A DNA stretch of 18,890 bases from Oscillospiraceae bacterium (GTDB lineage Bacteria; Bacillota; Clostridia; Oscillospirales; Oscillospiraceae). The notes under the pieces were generated by a model. It saw only the letters and a program-made list of their open reading frames with translations, had not been told where the DNA came from and did not search any database. Of the stretch, positions 1-6,853 are shown piece by piece (the first letter of the stretch is position 1; each line of letters begins with the position of its first letter). Both the position numbers and the translations under genes were made by a program. The stretch is taken from NCBI GenBank assembly GCA_020025425.1, contig JAHHSD010000038.1, forward strand, positions 1 to 18,890, written 5' to 3'.

Positions 1-522
1 CCGGAGTGCGCCGTGGTCTTTGTGGGCTATCAGGCCGAGGGCACCCTGGGCCGCCGCCTGCTGGAGGGGGCCAAATCGGTCCGCCTCTTTGGTGAGGAGA
101 TCGCCGTCCAGGCCCGGATCGTCAACTTCAAGGGTCTGAGCTCCCACGCCGACCGGACCCATCTGACCGCCTGGGTGCAGCACTTCTCCCCCACCCCGGA
201 CCATGTCTTTGTGGTCCACGGCGACGCCGCAGTCACCGAGCACTTTGCCCAGTCCCTCAATCAGCTGGGCATCCCCGCCCACGCCCCCCTGTACCAGGAG
301 GTCTACGACCTGGCCGCCAACACCATGCTGGCCCCCGGCGTGGTCCTGGAGCCCAAGAAGATCAGCGGCGGCGCCTCTGCCGCCTCCCCCGCCTATGTCC
401 GCCTGACCGATGTGTCCAATCAGCTCCAGGAGCTGGTGGTCCGCAGCCGCGGACGGACCAACAAGGATCTGGCCAAGCTGGCCGATCAGCTGCTGGCTGT
501 CATGGAGAAGTGGGACACTTAA
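1..522 (+). CDS. MBL-fold/beta-CASP metallo-hydrolase, C-terminal part (5' end outside window)
   Basis: The gene is cut by the left edge; the open frame runs from base 1 with residues PECAVVF, giving about 173 visible residues before TAA. The segment LSSHADRTHLTAWVQHF followed by VFVVHGD about 20 residues later is the typical C-terminal RNA-specificity (RMMBL) signature of metallo-beta-lactamase/beta-CASP enzymes (YSH1/COG1236 type), in which the His of SHAD helps bind the active-site zinc. The N-terminal HxHxDH zinc motif would lie outside the window. The family contains RNases and RNA-processing hydrolases of the cytoplasm; the exact substrate cannot be told from this fragment. The last 60 or so residues, including a Ser/Ala/Gly-rich linker, are a poorly conserved tail. 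The next gene starts 48 bases downstream on the same strand and may be co-transcribed. Confidence 0.85.
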   Translation, partial: PECAVVFVGYQAEGTLGRRLLEGAKSVRLFGEEIAVQARIVNFKGLSSHADRTHLTAWVQHFSPTPDHVFVVHGDAAVTEHFAQSLNQLGIPAHAPLYQEVYDLAANTMLAPGVVLEPKKISGGASAASPAYVRLTDVSNQLQELVVRSRGRTNKDLAKLADQLLAVMEKWDT

Positions 523-570
523 GTCCACCTCTCCGCTGCCGTAATCGAATAGAAACGAGGAATTACCACT

Positions 571-1500
571 ATGCCCATCCGATCCCGCACCCTGAAAGTA
601 TCCGCCAAACAGGCTATGCGTGCCGCTGTCCCACCCGCCATTCTGCTCACCCTGACCTACCTTCTGCTGACGGATGTCCTTTCCAACGTCCTGTCCATCT
701 TTCTGCCCGCCGTATCCCCCGAAGATCTGATCTATGACCACAGCTTCGGCACATGGATGGCTTTGTTCCTCACCGTGCTGCTGTTCCTGTACAAGGCCGT
801 CATGGGCTACGGCTACAACGCCTGGTCCCTGTGCACCGCCCGCAGACAGCACACCGGGTACGGATCTCTGCTGGACGGCTTTGGGATGCCCGGCCGGGTG
901 CTGGGCATGAATGCCCTCATCTGGCTGCGCATCTTCCTGTGGGCCGCTGTGTGCATGATGGTGTACTCCACGTTTTTCCTTCCGATCCTGCTGACCATCG
1001 GCATCAACATGTATAACTCCCTCGAACTCCAGCGCTATCTCCTTCTGTCCTTTGTGCTGGTCTATCTGGCAGTCCTGCTCATTGCCCTGCGCTACTCCCT
1101 GGCCCCCTACCTGCTGCACGACTACCCGGATGCCGGCTGCAACACTGCGGTCCGGCGCAGCGCAGAGATGACCCGCGGCCGCATCTGGGCCCTGGTCAAG
1201 CTGCACCTGTCCTTCTGGCCCTGGTATCTGCTCCAGTTCCTCATCGCGGTGGGTGTTCTGATGACGGTCATAGCCCCCATCCTCCAGACGGCGCTTCAGG
1301 CTGAGACCATCAACCTGGACCTCTTGCAGGTACAGCTCATTCAGTCCGTCACCAGTAAAAAGACCTCTGCCCTGATCCTGCTGCTTCTCTTCCCGGTGGA
1401 CCTGTTTTTCCGGCCCTATCTGAACATCGCCCTGGCCAACTTCTACCGCACCCTCTCCGGGGAGCTGCTGGAGCATGAGCCATCTTCCCCTGATTTTTAA
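571..1500 (+). CDS. DUF975 family integral membrane protein
   Basis: 309 residues starting at ATG, with GAGGAA about ten bases upstream as ribosome binding site. Hydrophobic segments at about residues 20-45, 60-80, 113-143, 158-175, 213-235 and 272-290 predict a six-helix inner-membrane protein. The stretch from residue 181 to 221 (LLHDYPDAG, then AVRRSAEMTRGRIWALVKLHLSFWPWYLL) follows the DUF975 hallmark: a conserved Ser near an MxG motif, then a helix with LxLSFxxWxLL. The role of DUF975 proteins is unknown; no enzyme motif is visible. The gene follows the metallo-hydrolase fragment by 48 bases and is closed by a strong hairpin terminator, so these two probably form the end of one transcript. 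Family assignment is by motif memory and fairly sure; function is not assignable. Confidence 0.75.
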   Translation: MPIRSRTLKVSAKQAMRAAVPPAILLTLTYLLLTDVLSNVLSIFLPAVSPEDLIYDHSFGTWMALFLTVLLFLYKAVMGYGYNAWSLCTARRQHTGYGSLLDGFGMPGRVLGMNALIWLRIFLWAAVCMMVYSTFFLPILLTIGINMYNSLELQRYLLLSFVLVYLAVLLIALRYSLAPYLLHDYPDAGCNTAVRRSAEMTRGRIWALVKLHLSFWPWYLLQFLIAVGVLMTVIAPILQTALQAETINLDLLQVQLIQSVTSKKTSALILLLLFPVDLFFRPYLNIALANFYRTLSGELLEHEPSSPDF

Positions 1501-1507
1501 ATTCGTC

Positions 1508-1546
1508 AAAACCCCGCCTATTTCTATTGGAATAGGCGGGGTTTTT
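1508..1546 (+). terminator. Rho-independent terminator after the DUF975 gene
   Basis: A perfect 15-bp stem pairs 1508-1522 (AAAACCCCGCCTATT) with 1531-1545, with an 8-base loop, and the 3' arm runs into a T tract. It starts 8 bases after the DUF975 stop codon and separates that gene from the Rnf cluster. The A-rich 5' side means it could also stop transcription from the other strand. Confidence 0.93.
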
Positions 1547-1656
1547 GTCCTTTCTATGAATTTTACGAAATACGCTGGACATTCTCCCTCCTGTTGAGTA
1601 TCATTAGAAGGAATCAGGTTGAATTTTACAAGTTTCGCACATCTGACTGATATCAC

Positions 1657-1677
1657 ACCTCGGATGTACGAGGAGGT
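1657..1677 (+). promoter_or_regulatory. Hairpin overlapping the rnfC ribosome binding site
   Basis: CCTCG (1658-1662) can pair with CGAGG (1669-1673) around a 6-base loop, and alternatively ACCTC (1657-1661) can pair with GAGGT (1673-1677). Either fold takes up part of the AGGAGG (1671-1676) that serves rnfC. This is a direct sequence observation; translational control is only an inference. The upstream interval 1547-1656 holds no convincing promoter. Confidence 0.4.
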
Positions 1678-1681
1678 ACCC

Positions 1682-3004
1682 ATGGGTCATTCTTTTTTTG
1701 GCGGGATCCATCCCGCTGCCCGAAAAGAAAGCACCCGGCGCAAGCCGCTGGTGCATCTGGATATCGCGCCCGCCCGGATCGCCATTCCTCTGGACATGAG
1801 CACCGGGCCCTGCTCCATCCCCCTGGTCCGGGTGGGCGAGCGGGTCAAGGTCGGTCAGCTGATTGCTCAGGCCGACGGAGAGCAGGGTGCCAATATCCAC
1901 TCCAGTGTCTCCGGTATGGTGGAGGCCATCCAGCCCCGCCCCTACCCCTGGGGAGACACCGTCCCCGCCATTGTCATCTCCAATGACGGGAACAACACCC
2001 CCTGCTCCAATCCCCTGACGCCCCTGGTGCTGGACAACATCTCCCAGGAGGACATCCTGACCCGCATCCGCGAGGCCGGCGTCACCGACATGGGCCGGGA
2101 CTTCACCTCCGCCTACTGGAAGATTCTCTCCGCCCGCGGCCGGGCCGACACCCTGATCGTCAACGCCGCGGAGAGCGACCCCTATATCACCGCCGACCAC
2201 CGCCTGCTGCTGGAGCGGGGCGCCCAGATCCTGCTGGGAACCCGGGCCCTGGCCCGGGCCATCGGCGTACAGCGGGCCGTCATTGCCGCCGAGGGTGACA
2301 AGCTCAACGCCATGGAGGACCTGGAGCGGAAGGTCCGGAAAAAGGACATCCGGGTCGAGCTGCACATTCTCCCCTCCCGCTACCCCCTGGGCGGGGAAAA
2401 GCAGATCGTCCAGGCCATTACCAAGCGGGAGGTCCCGCCCCAGGGCGCCGCGCTGGATGTGCGGTGCGTGGTGTTCAACGTGGCTGCCGCCTTCGCGGCC
2501 GGCGAGGCCATCGCCAAGGGCCGGCCGGTCACCCACCGGGCCATCACGGTCTCGGGCGGTGCCGTGAACCGCCCCCGCAACCTGTGGGTCCCCATCGGCA
2601 CCCCCCTGAAGGACCTGGTCACTGCCGCCGAGGGCTTCCGCTGTCAGCCCGACCTGATGCTGCTGGGCGGCCCCATGTCCGGCGTCACCCTCCAGGACCT
2701 CACCGCGCCTGTCATCAAAAACACCAACAGCCTGCTCTGTCTGGCCGACTGGGAGCGCCCCGTGCCCCAGAAGCCCTCTACCTGCATCCGCTGCGGCAAG
2801 TGCGTCTACTCCTGCCCCATGCACCTGGCCCCCATCTTCATCCACCGGGCCCTGCGGGCCAAGGATCTGGACCAGCTGGAGCGGCTCCACCCCCAGGACT
2901 GCATGGACTGCGGCTGCTGCTCCTACGTCTGTCCCTCCAATATCCGTCTGGTCCAGAGTGTCCGCTCTGCCAGAATCCTGCTTCAAAAGGAGGCCGACAA
3001 GTGA
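1682..3004 (+). CDS. rnfC: RnfC, NADH-binding/Fe-S subunit of the Rnf electron transport complex
   Basis: 440 residues. Start chosen at ATG 1682 because AGGAGG lies 5 bases upstream and MGHSFFGGIHPAARKES matches the usual RnfC N-terminus (FxGGxHP); an in-frame TTG at 1619 would add 21 unlikely residues. RnfC is the peripheral cytoplasmic subunit that carries the NAD(H)/FMN site and passes electrons through two [4Fe-4S] clusters in ferredoxin:NAD+ oxidoreductase. Visible are an N-terminal barrel-sandwich region (about 25-85), the central Rossmann-like flavin/NADH domain with SLBB region, and two classic CxxCxxCxxxC motifs at about C368-C371-C374-C378 and C407-C410-C413-C417. All eight ligand cysteines are present, so this subunit looks intact. 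The stop overlaps the GTG start of the next gene, indicating translational coupling. Confidence 0.95.
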   Translation: MGHSFFGGIHPAARKESTRRKPLVHLDIAPARIAIPLDMSTGPCSIPLVRVGERVKVGQLIAQADGEQGANIHSSVSGMVEAIQPRPYPWGDTVPAIVISNDGNNTPCSNPLTPLVLDNISQEDILTRIREAGVTDMGRDFTSAYWKILSARGRADTLIVNAAESDPYITADHRLLLERGAQILLGTRALARAIGVQRAVIAAEGDKLNAMEDLERKVRKKDIRVELHILPSRYPLGGEKQIVQAITKREVPPQGAALDVRCVVFNVAAAFAAGEAIAKGRPVTHRAITVSGGAVNRPRNLWVPIGTPLKDLVTAAEGFRCQPDLMLLGGPMSGVTLQDLTAPVIKNTNSLLCLADWERPVPQKPSTCIRCGKCVYSCPMHLAPIFIHRALRAKDLDQLERLHPQDCMDCGCCSYVCPSNIRLVQSVRSARILLQKEADK

Positions 3005-4644
3005 ATCTCTGTCCTACTACGGCCCATGTGCCTCCACAGCTGTCCCGGGAAGGCTCCACCCGCTCCATTATGCTGGATGTGATCGTGGCCCTGCTCCCCT
3101 CCCTGGGCATGTCCGTCTACCTGTTCGGGCCCAGAGTGCTCACCCTCACCGCGGTGAGCATCATCACCTGTGTCCTCTCCGAATACCTCTACCGCCGTCT
3201 GACCGGCAAGCCAGACACCACCCGGGACCTGTCTGCCTGTGTCACCGGCCTGCTGCTGGCCATGACCCTGCCGGTCACCGCCTCCTACTGGGCCCCCGTC
3301 CTGGGCGGCATCTTCGCCATCGTTGTGGTCAAGCAGTTCTACGGCGGTCTGGGCGGCAACTTTATGAACCCGGCCCTGGCCGGCCGCATGGTGCTGTGTA
3401 CCTTCCCCCACATGATGACCACCTGGAGCGACGCACTCCATTGGGTGCCTGTATTTGGCGCTCCGGTGGACGTGGTCTCCACCGCCACCCCCATGTCCTA
3501 CCTGCATAACGGCCAGCTCCCCCCGCTGGAGTTCGGTCAGATGATGATGGGCCAGCACGGCGGCGCCATCGGCGAGGTGTCCATCTTCATGCTGCTGCTG
3601 GGCGGACTGTACCTGCTGGCCCGGGGCGTCATCTCCATCCGCATCCCTGCGGCCTTTGTGGGCACCGTGGCCCTGCTCACCTTCTTCACCCCCCAGGCCG
3701 GCTCCGGCCTTGAGTGGATGACCGCTCAGCTGTGCAGCGGCGGCCTGATCCTGGGCGCCTTCTTCATGGCCACCGACTACACCACCTCCCCTGTCACCCC
3801 CCGGGGCCATGTGCTCTTCGGCGTGGGCTGCGGCGTACTCACCGTCCTGCTCCGCCATTACGGCTCCTATCCCGACGGCGTGGGCTGGGCCATTTTGACC
3901 ATGAACTGCGTGGTGTGGCTGCTGGACCGGGCCGGTATGCCCCGCCGCTTCGGCGTGCGCCCCATGACCCTCACCCATCAGTGGTTCCAGAAGGTTGGCA
4001 GGAGCCTGTCCGCCATCCGGTTTGTCAAACCCAAATTCCACCACCCCATCCACCAGCAGGGCACCATGCCCGGTGAGGAATATCTGGACCAGATCAAGTG
4101 TGTTCTGCCGGTTGCCGGTACGCTGCTGGCCGTCATTCTGCTCATCTCCGGCGTCCACTCGGCCACCGACCTGGATACCGCCCGCCAGGAGCACCAGATG
4201 GAGCAGGATATCCTCTCTCTGGCTATGCCGGACGCCCAGATCCGCACCGAAACCCCATACCGCTCCCCCAACGCCATCAGCATCTCCGCCGGTTACAGCG
4301 GCAGCGACCTGATCGGCTACTGCGTGGAGGTCCAGACCCCCGGCTTCCACGGCCCCATCAACATGGTGGTGGGCGTGGACCTGGACGGCAAGGTGACCGG
4401 TGTGGCCATCACCGACCACCAGGAGATCCAGGGCATGGGCACCCAGGCCCTGACCCCCGCCTTCCTGAACCGCTTTGTGGGCCGCTCCGGCACCCTCAGC
4501 CTGTCCGGTACCAACGCCATTGATGCCGTATCCGGAGCCACCGTCACCTCCAATGCCGTGATGACCGGCGTCAACCAAGCCCTGGCCGTGGTGGCCAACC
4601 TGGACAAGGGCGAAAACGTGAACTATACGGACGGAGAGGTCTGA
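3001..4644 (+). CDS. rnfDG: RnfD-RnfG fusion, membrane flavoprotein of the Rnf complex
   Basis: One open frame of 547 residues from a GTG that overlaps the rnfC stop. Residues 1 to about 325 are RnfD: hydrophobic helices, conserved FGxxGxNxxNPALAGR-like segment (GGLGGNFMNPALAGR, 115-129), flavinylation-type motif STATP (160-164, FMN expected on T163) and FMATDYTTSPVT (255-266). Residues about 330-360 are a linker. Residues about 361-547 are RnfG: one membrane anchor (366-384), then an extracytoplasmic FMN-binding domain with GxxGPINMVVGVD (about 448-460), ITDHQEIQGMGT and the covalent-FMN motif DAVSGAT (T514). There is no stop, no ribosome binding site and no frame change between the halves, so the fusion appears real rather than a read artefact. 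RnfD and RnfG are normally separate adjacent subunits carrying electrons across the membrane. Both flavin attachment sites are kept, so an active protein is expected. Confidence 0.92.
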   Translation: MNLCPTTAHVPPQLSREGSTRSIMLDVIVALLPSLGMSVYLFGPRVLTLTAVSIITCVLSEYLYRRLTGKPDTTRDLSACVTGLLLAMTLPVTASYWAPVLGGIFAIVVVKQFYGGLGGNFMNPALAGRMVLCTFPHMMTTWSDALHWVPVFGAPVDVVSTATPMSYLHNGQLPPLEFGQMMMGQHGGAIGEVSIFMLLLGGLYLLARGVISIRIPAAFVGTVALLTFFTPQAGSGLEWMTAQLCSGGLILGAFFMATDYTTSPVTPRGHVLFGVGCGVLTVLLRHYGSYPDGVGWAILTMNCVVWLLDRAGMPRRFGVRPMTLTHQWFQKVGRSLSAIRFVKPKFHHPIHQQGTMPGEEYLDQIKCVLPVAGTLLAVILLISGVHSATDLDTARQEHQMEQDILSLAMPDAQIRTETPYRSPNAISISAGYSGSDLIGYCVEVQTPGFHGPINMVVGVDLDGKVTGVAITDHQEIQGMGTQALTPAFLNRFVGRSGTLSLSGTNAIDAVSGATVTSNAVMTGVNQALAVVANLDKGENVNYTDGEV

Positions 4645-4676
4645 TCCCCGCCCAGCTTGAAAAGGAGGACAGCAGT

Positions 4677-5264
4677 ATGAATCCTGTCCATTTGACCGGA
4701 GCGGCTCTGGCCGCCCTCCTGTCGGAAAACTTTATATTGGTCAACACCCTGGGCGTGGGCACGCGGATGGAGGCTTTCCGCAGTCCTCGGGAAGCCCGCC
4801 GCGCCGGGATCAGCGTCCTGCTGGTCATGGTCATCACCGTGTTCCTCACCTGGCTGATGGATGTGCTGGTCCTCCAGCGCTATGGGCTGGGGCATTTCCG
4901 TACCCTGTCCTTTACCGTAATCGCCCTGAGCACGGTCTGGCTGCTGCGCAAATTTCTCAGCGCCTGCCTGCCCGAGCTCTCCCGCCGCCTGGATGGGAGC
5001 CTGGCCTCTATGTCCACCAACTGTGCCGCCCTCAGCGCCGCCTATCTGGCCTCCAGCCGTGGATACGAGCTGGGACAGGCTGTGACCTACGCCTTCTTCG
5101 GCGGTCTGGGTGTGCTCATTGTGCTGATGAGCTTTGCGGGCCTGCGGGAGGCGGTGGATTTCGACCAGTGCCCCCGCCTGTTCCGCGGCTCTCCCATCGC
5201 CCTCTTTACCCTGGGTCTGATGGCCCTGGCCCTGGTCGGGTTCTACGGTCTGCATCTGAGCTAA
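4677..5264 (+). CDS. rnfA: RnfA-like membrane subunit, with a cluster-ligand cysteine position changed to Gly
   Basis: 195 residues; AAGGAGGA lies 7 bases before ATG, 32 bases after the rnfDG stop. Six hydrophobic segments and two RnfA/RnfE/NqrD/NqrE hallmarks are seen: SENFILVNTLG (16-26) and STNCAALS (113-120). The C-terminus, FRGSPIALFTLGLMALALVGFYG, matches RnfA (FRGxxIALITAGLMSLAFMGF) rather than RnfE. RnfA and RnfE form a pseudo-symmetric pair that holds a [2Fe-2S] cluster in the membrane core, with one Cys from an LGxCP motif and one from a TNCA motif in each subunit. Here TNCA is kept (C116) but the LGxCP motif reads LGVGT, with G28 at the Cys position. The gene ends the cluster; no RnfE or RnfB gene follows. 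Family membership is sure, A rather than E likely, activity in normal Rnf transfer uncertain. Confidence 0.85.
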   Translation: MNPVHLTGAALAALLSENFILVNTLGVGTRMEAFRSPREARRAGISVLLVMVITVFLTWLMDVLVLQRYGLGHFRTLSFTVIALSTVWLLRKFLSACLPELSRRLDGSLASMSTNCAALSAAYLASSRGYELGQAVTYAFFGGLGVLIVLMSFAGLREAVDFDQCPRLFRGSPIALFTLGLMALALVGFYGLHLS

Positions 5265-5266
5265 GT

Positions 5267-5309
5267 AAAAAATACGCGCCATGGATCAGCTCCACGGCGC
5301 GTATTTTTT
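5267..5309. terminator. Bidirectional hairpin terminator between rnfA and the DUF1540 gene
   Basis: A 14-bp perfect stem pairs 5267-5280 (AAAAAATACGCGCC) with 5296-5309, with a 15-base loop. The arms end in T runs on both strands, so it can end the Rnf transcript, starting 2 bases after the rnfA stop, and the converging DUF1540 transcript. Confidence 0.92.
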
Positions 5310-5321
5310 CTGAATTGGGCT

Positions 5322-5498
5322 TTACTTCAGGCCCTTGGCATCCGCCTGGAAGGAAGCACACTCGGTGCCGCGGCAGCTGGTGGGCTGACAGTCGCAGCAG
5401 CCTACCTTGATCTCATTCAGGGTACAGTAGTTCTTGGCATCGTGGTGAGCGCAGCTGTCTACGCTGCAGTGGATCGTATTGTTCACATGATGGTCCAT
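5322..5498 (-). CDS. Small Cys-rich DUF1540 protein
   Basis: 58 residues starting MDHHVNNTIHCSVDSC. The start was chosen at ATG 5496-5498 because AAAGGAGGA lies just upstream (5505-5513 on the + strand); the longer frame upstream has no ribosome binding site and an unlike N-terminus. It carries eight cysteines, at positions 11, 16, 25, 34, 35, 37, 42 and 47, and the pattern IxCSVxxCxxHxxxNYCTLNxIxV, which fits the DUF1540 metal-binding-like domain common in spore-forming Clostridia. DUF1540 function is not established; a metal-binding role is inferred from the spaced Cys and His. It lies between two terminators, so it is probably a one-gene transcript; a weak -10-like TATAAG is seen at 5551-5556 on the minus strand, without a good -35. 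Confidence 0.85.
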   Translation of the reverse strand: MDHHVNNTIHCSVDSCAHHDAKNYCTLNEIKVGCCDCQPTSCRGTECASFQADAKGLK

Positions 5499-5572
5499 TT
5501 GATTGTCCTCCTTTTCAATGGATGAGAGTAGTATGCCCTCCCACCATGCTCTTATACGTAAAACCAACAAAT

Positions 5573-5607
5573 TAAAAAAGCGGACGCCGAATTCTTCGGC
5601 GTCCGCT
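5573..5607 (-). terminator. Terminator of the YjdF/DUF2238-like gene
   Basis: A 13-bp perfect stem (5579-5591 with 5595-5607) encloses a 3-base loop, and on the minus strand the arm is followed by a run of six T (AAAAAA at 5573-5578 on the + strand). It ends the upstream minus-strand membrane protein gene 12 bases after its stop and precedes the DUF1540 gene. Confidence 0.93.
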
Positions 5608-5618
5608 GACAGATTGAT

Positions 5619-6455
5619 TTACTGATTCTGTTCCTTGGAATCGTCTAGCTCCTGCTGGACCTTGGGGATGAAGCGGCGGGCAAAGGGGCCCTTGCCGCGG
5701 CTTTTCACATAGAAGTAGCCCACAAAGGAGAACACCACGGCTCCGATGAAGTTCACAAACAGGTCCTTCATGGTATCCAGGATCCCGATGTCCAGGAACC
5801 CGCCCAGACCCAGGGGGATCTCCTTGCCGCCGGCCACCACGATCACGTCCGTGATATCCCGGATAATCACCGGAGTGTTTCCGCCGGTGGGGTCCATCAT
5901 CACAGAGGAGATCTGGTTTACAATGGCGTCCTTCTGCATATCCAGCAGGAAGAACTGGTCCATAAAGCACTCAAAAAATTCCCACAGCACGCCGATGGTC
6001 ATGGAGAAGCAGAAGGCCACAATGGCCATAAACGCCGGGGAGAGCTGGAGGGAAAACCGGTCGTTCCGGTTGAACATGTCCACCAGGGAGAAGCCGATGG
6101 CGGCACAGAGGAAGCCGTTGAGCGTATGGAGCATGGTATCCCAGCCCTGGTAGGTGGTGTAGTAGGACTGGATCTCACCCAAAATCTCAGAGGCAAAGAT
6201 GAAGAGCAGAATGATGATCTCCAATGTGTCCGGCAGATCGATCTTCAGCTTGCGCTCAAAAATCGTGGGCAGCAGAAAGAGGATCAGTGTCAGGATACAG
6301 AGAAACACATTCTCAAAATTCCCGTTGAAGAACTGGGCCACCATCACAATCAGCACAAGGAAACGCAGTACAAAATAGACCGTCGCCACTGTCTTTTTCT
6401 GCTTCAATGCGTCCTGGTTTGTCTTCATCATATTTCTGAGTGTTCCTCTTTTCAT
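5619..6455 (-). CDS. YjdF/DUF2238-like six-helix membrane protein
   Basis: 278 residues with hydrophobic segments at about 24-42, 48-65, 78-94, 106-126, 141-160 and 232-250, charged N- and C-terminal tails and no signal peptide. Residues 105-115 (WDTMLHTLNGF) and 155-162 (GVLWEFFE) resemble the W-D-x-x-x-H and WExxE motifs of the DUF2238/YjdF predicted membrane proteins; the function of that family is unknown. A hydrophilic stretch at 172-210, predicted outside the core, is unlike other parts. The start at 6455 has AGAGGAAAGGG upstream; a second possible start at Met9 or Met10 has AGAGGAAC about 11 bases upstream and cannot be excluded. It is a single-gene unit with its own consensus promoter and terminator. 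Family assignment is tentative. Confidence 0.6.
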   Translation of the reverse strand: MKRGTLRNMMKTNQDALKQKKTVATVYFVLRFLVLIVMVAQFFNGNFENVFLCILTLILFLLPTIFERKLKIDLPDTLEIIILLFIFASEILGEIQSYYTTYQGWDTMLHTLNGFLCAAIGFSLVDMFNRNDRFSLQLSPAFMAIVAFCFSMTIGVLWEFFECFMDQFFLLDMQKDAIVNQISSVMMDPTGGNTPVIIRDITDVIVVAGGKEIPLGLGGFLDIGILDTMKDLFVNFIGAVVFSFVGYFYVKSRGKGPFARRFIPKVQQELDDSKEQNQ

Positions 6456-6498
6456 CTTTGCACCCTTTCCTCTGTCTATTTAAATGGAATATAGTTAA

Positions 6499-6527
6499 AG
6501 TATATCCTCCTGCCCCCGCAAAGTCAA
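6499..6527 (-). promoter_or_regulatory. Sigma-A-type promoter for the YjdF/DUF2238-like gene
   Basis: On the minus strand: -35 TTGACT (6527-6522), 17-bp spacer, -10 TATACT (6504-6499). Each box has one mismatch to consensus. The -10 lies about 44 bases upstream of the start codon. Confidence 0.8.
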
Positions 6528-6597
6528 GAAATTGTGCGCTGACAGACGTTCTTTTCCTCAGGGCGGTGCATAAGCTGTGGGGTAGGAGGTGAACAGA

Positions 6598-6810
6598 TTG
6601 GACCTGAAACAGAACAAGATCACCGTGGGTGAGCTGCTCAGCGACCCCCGGTCCCGCGCCGTCTTTCAGCGGCGCTTCGGCAGGCTGATGCGCCACCCCA
6701 TGGTGGCCGCCGCCCACTCCCTGACCCTGGCCCAGCTGACCGAGATGGCTGCGGTCTATCTCCCTCAAAAGACCATCCAGGAGACTTTGCGGGAGCTGCA
6801 AAATCTGTAA
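6598..6810 (+). CDS. Hypothetical 70-residue helical protein with a TTG start
   Basis: The start is placed at TTG 6598 because TAGGAGGT (6583-6590) lies at proper spacing; a GTG at 6589 overlaps the ribosome binding site itself and is less likely. The protein (LKQNKITVGELLSDPRSRAVF, HPMVAAAHSLTLAQLTEMA, LPQKTIQETLRELQNL) is predicted all-helical and soluble. The pattern TVGELLxDPxxRAV, then HPM.xAA.xxTLAQL, recalls a short helical module I associate with C-terminal parts of larger Firmicutes hydrolases, where it carries a similar GELL-NP/HP/TLxQ spacing; here it stands alone. That likeness is from memory and unproven. The gene has its own strong terminator, which argues that it is expressed. 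No function assigned. Confidence 0.65.
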   Translation: MDLKQNKITVGELLSDPRSRAVFQRRFGRLMRHPMVAAAHSLTLAQLTEMAAVYLPQKTIQETLRELQNL

Positions 6811-6814
6811 AAAG

Positions 6815-6849
6815 ACGGCACGCTGGTTTTTTGCCAGCGTGCCGTTTTT
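6815..6849. terminator. Terminator after the 70-residue protein gene, usable on both strands
   Basis: A 12-bp perfect stem (6815-6826 ACGGCACGCTGG with 6834-6845), a 7-base T-rich loop and a T run follow the small gene's stop by 4 bases. The opposite strand also ends in a short T run, so it can serve the converging M56 peptidase gene, which stops at 6854. Confidence 0.92.
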
Positions 6850-6853
6850 CTGT

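Noticed and set aside
2464..3000. In-frame 5' extension of rnfDG inside rnfC
   Set aside because: The upstream 179 codons encode Pro/Arg/His-rich out-of-frame sequence over the conserved Fe-S region of RnfC. The GTG at 3001 overlapping the rnfC stop is the natural start.
4066..4080. Separate rnfG start at the internal ATG in the linker (MPGEEYLDQ)
   Set aside because: No ribosome binding site precedes it and the frame is continuous with RnfD, so a fusion is the simpler reading.
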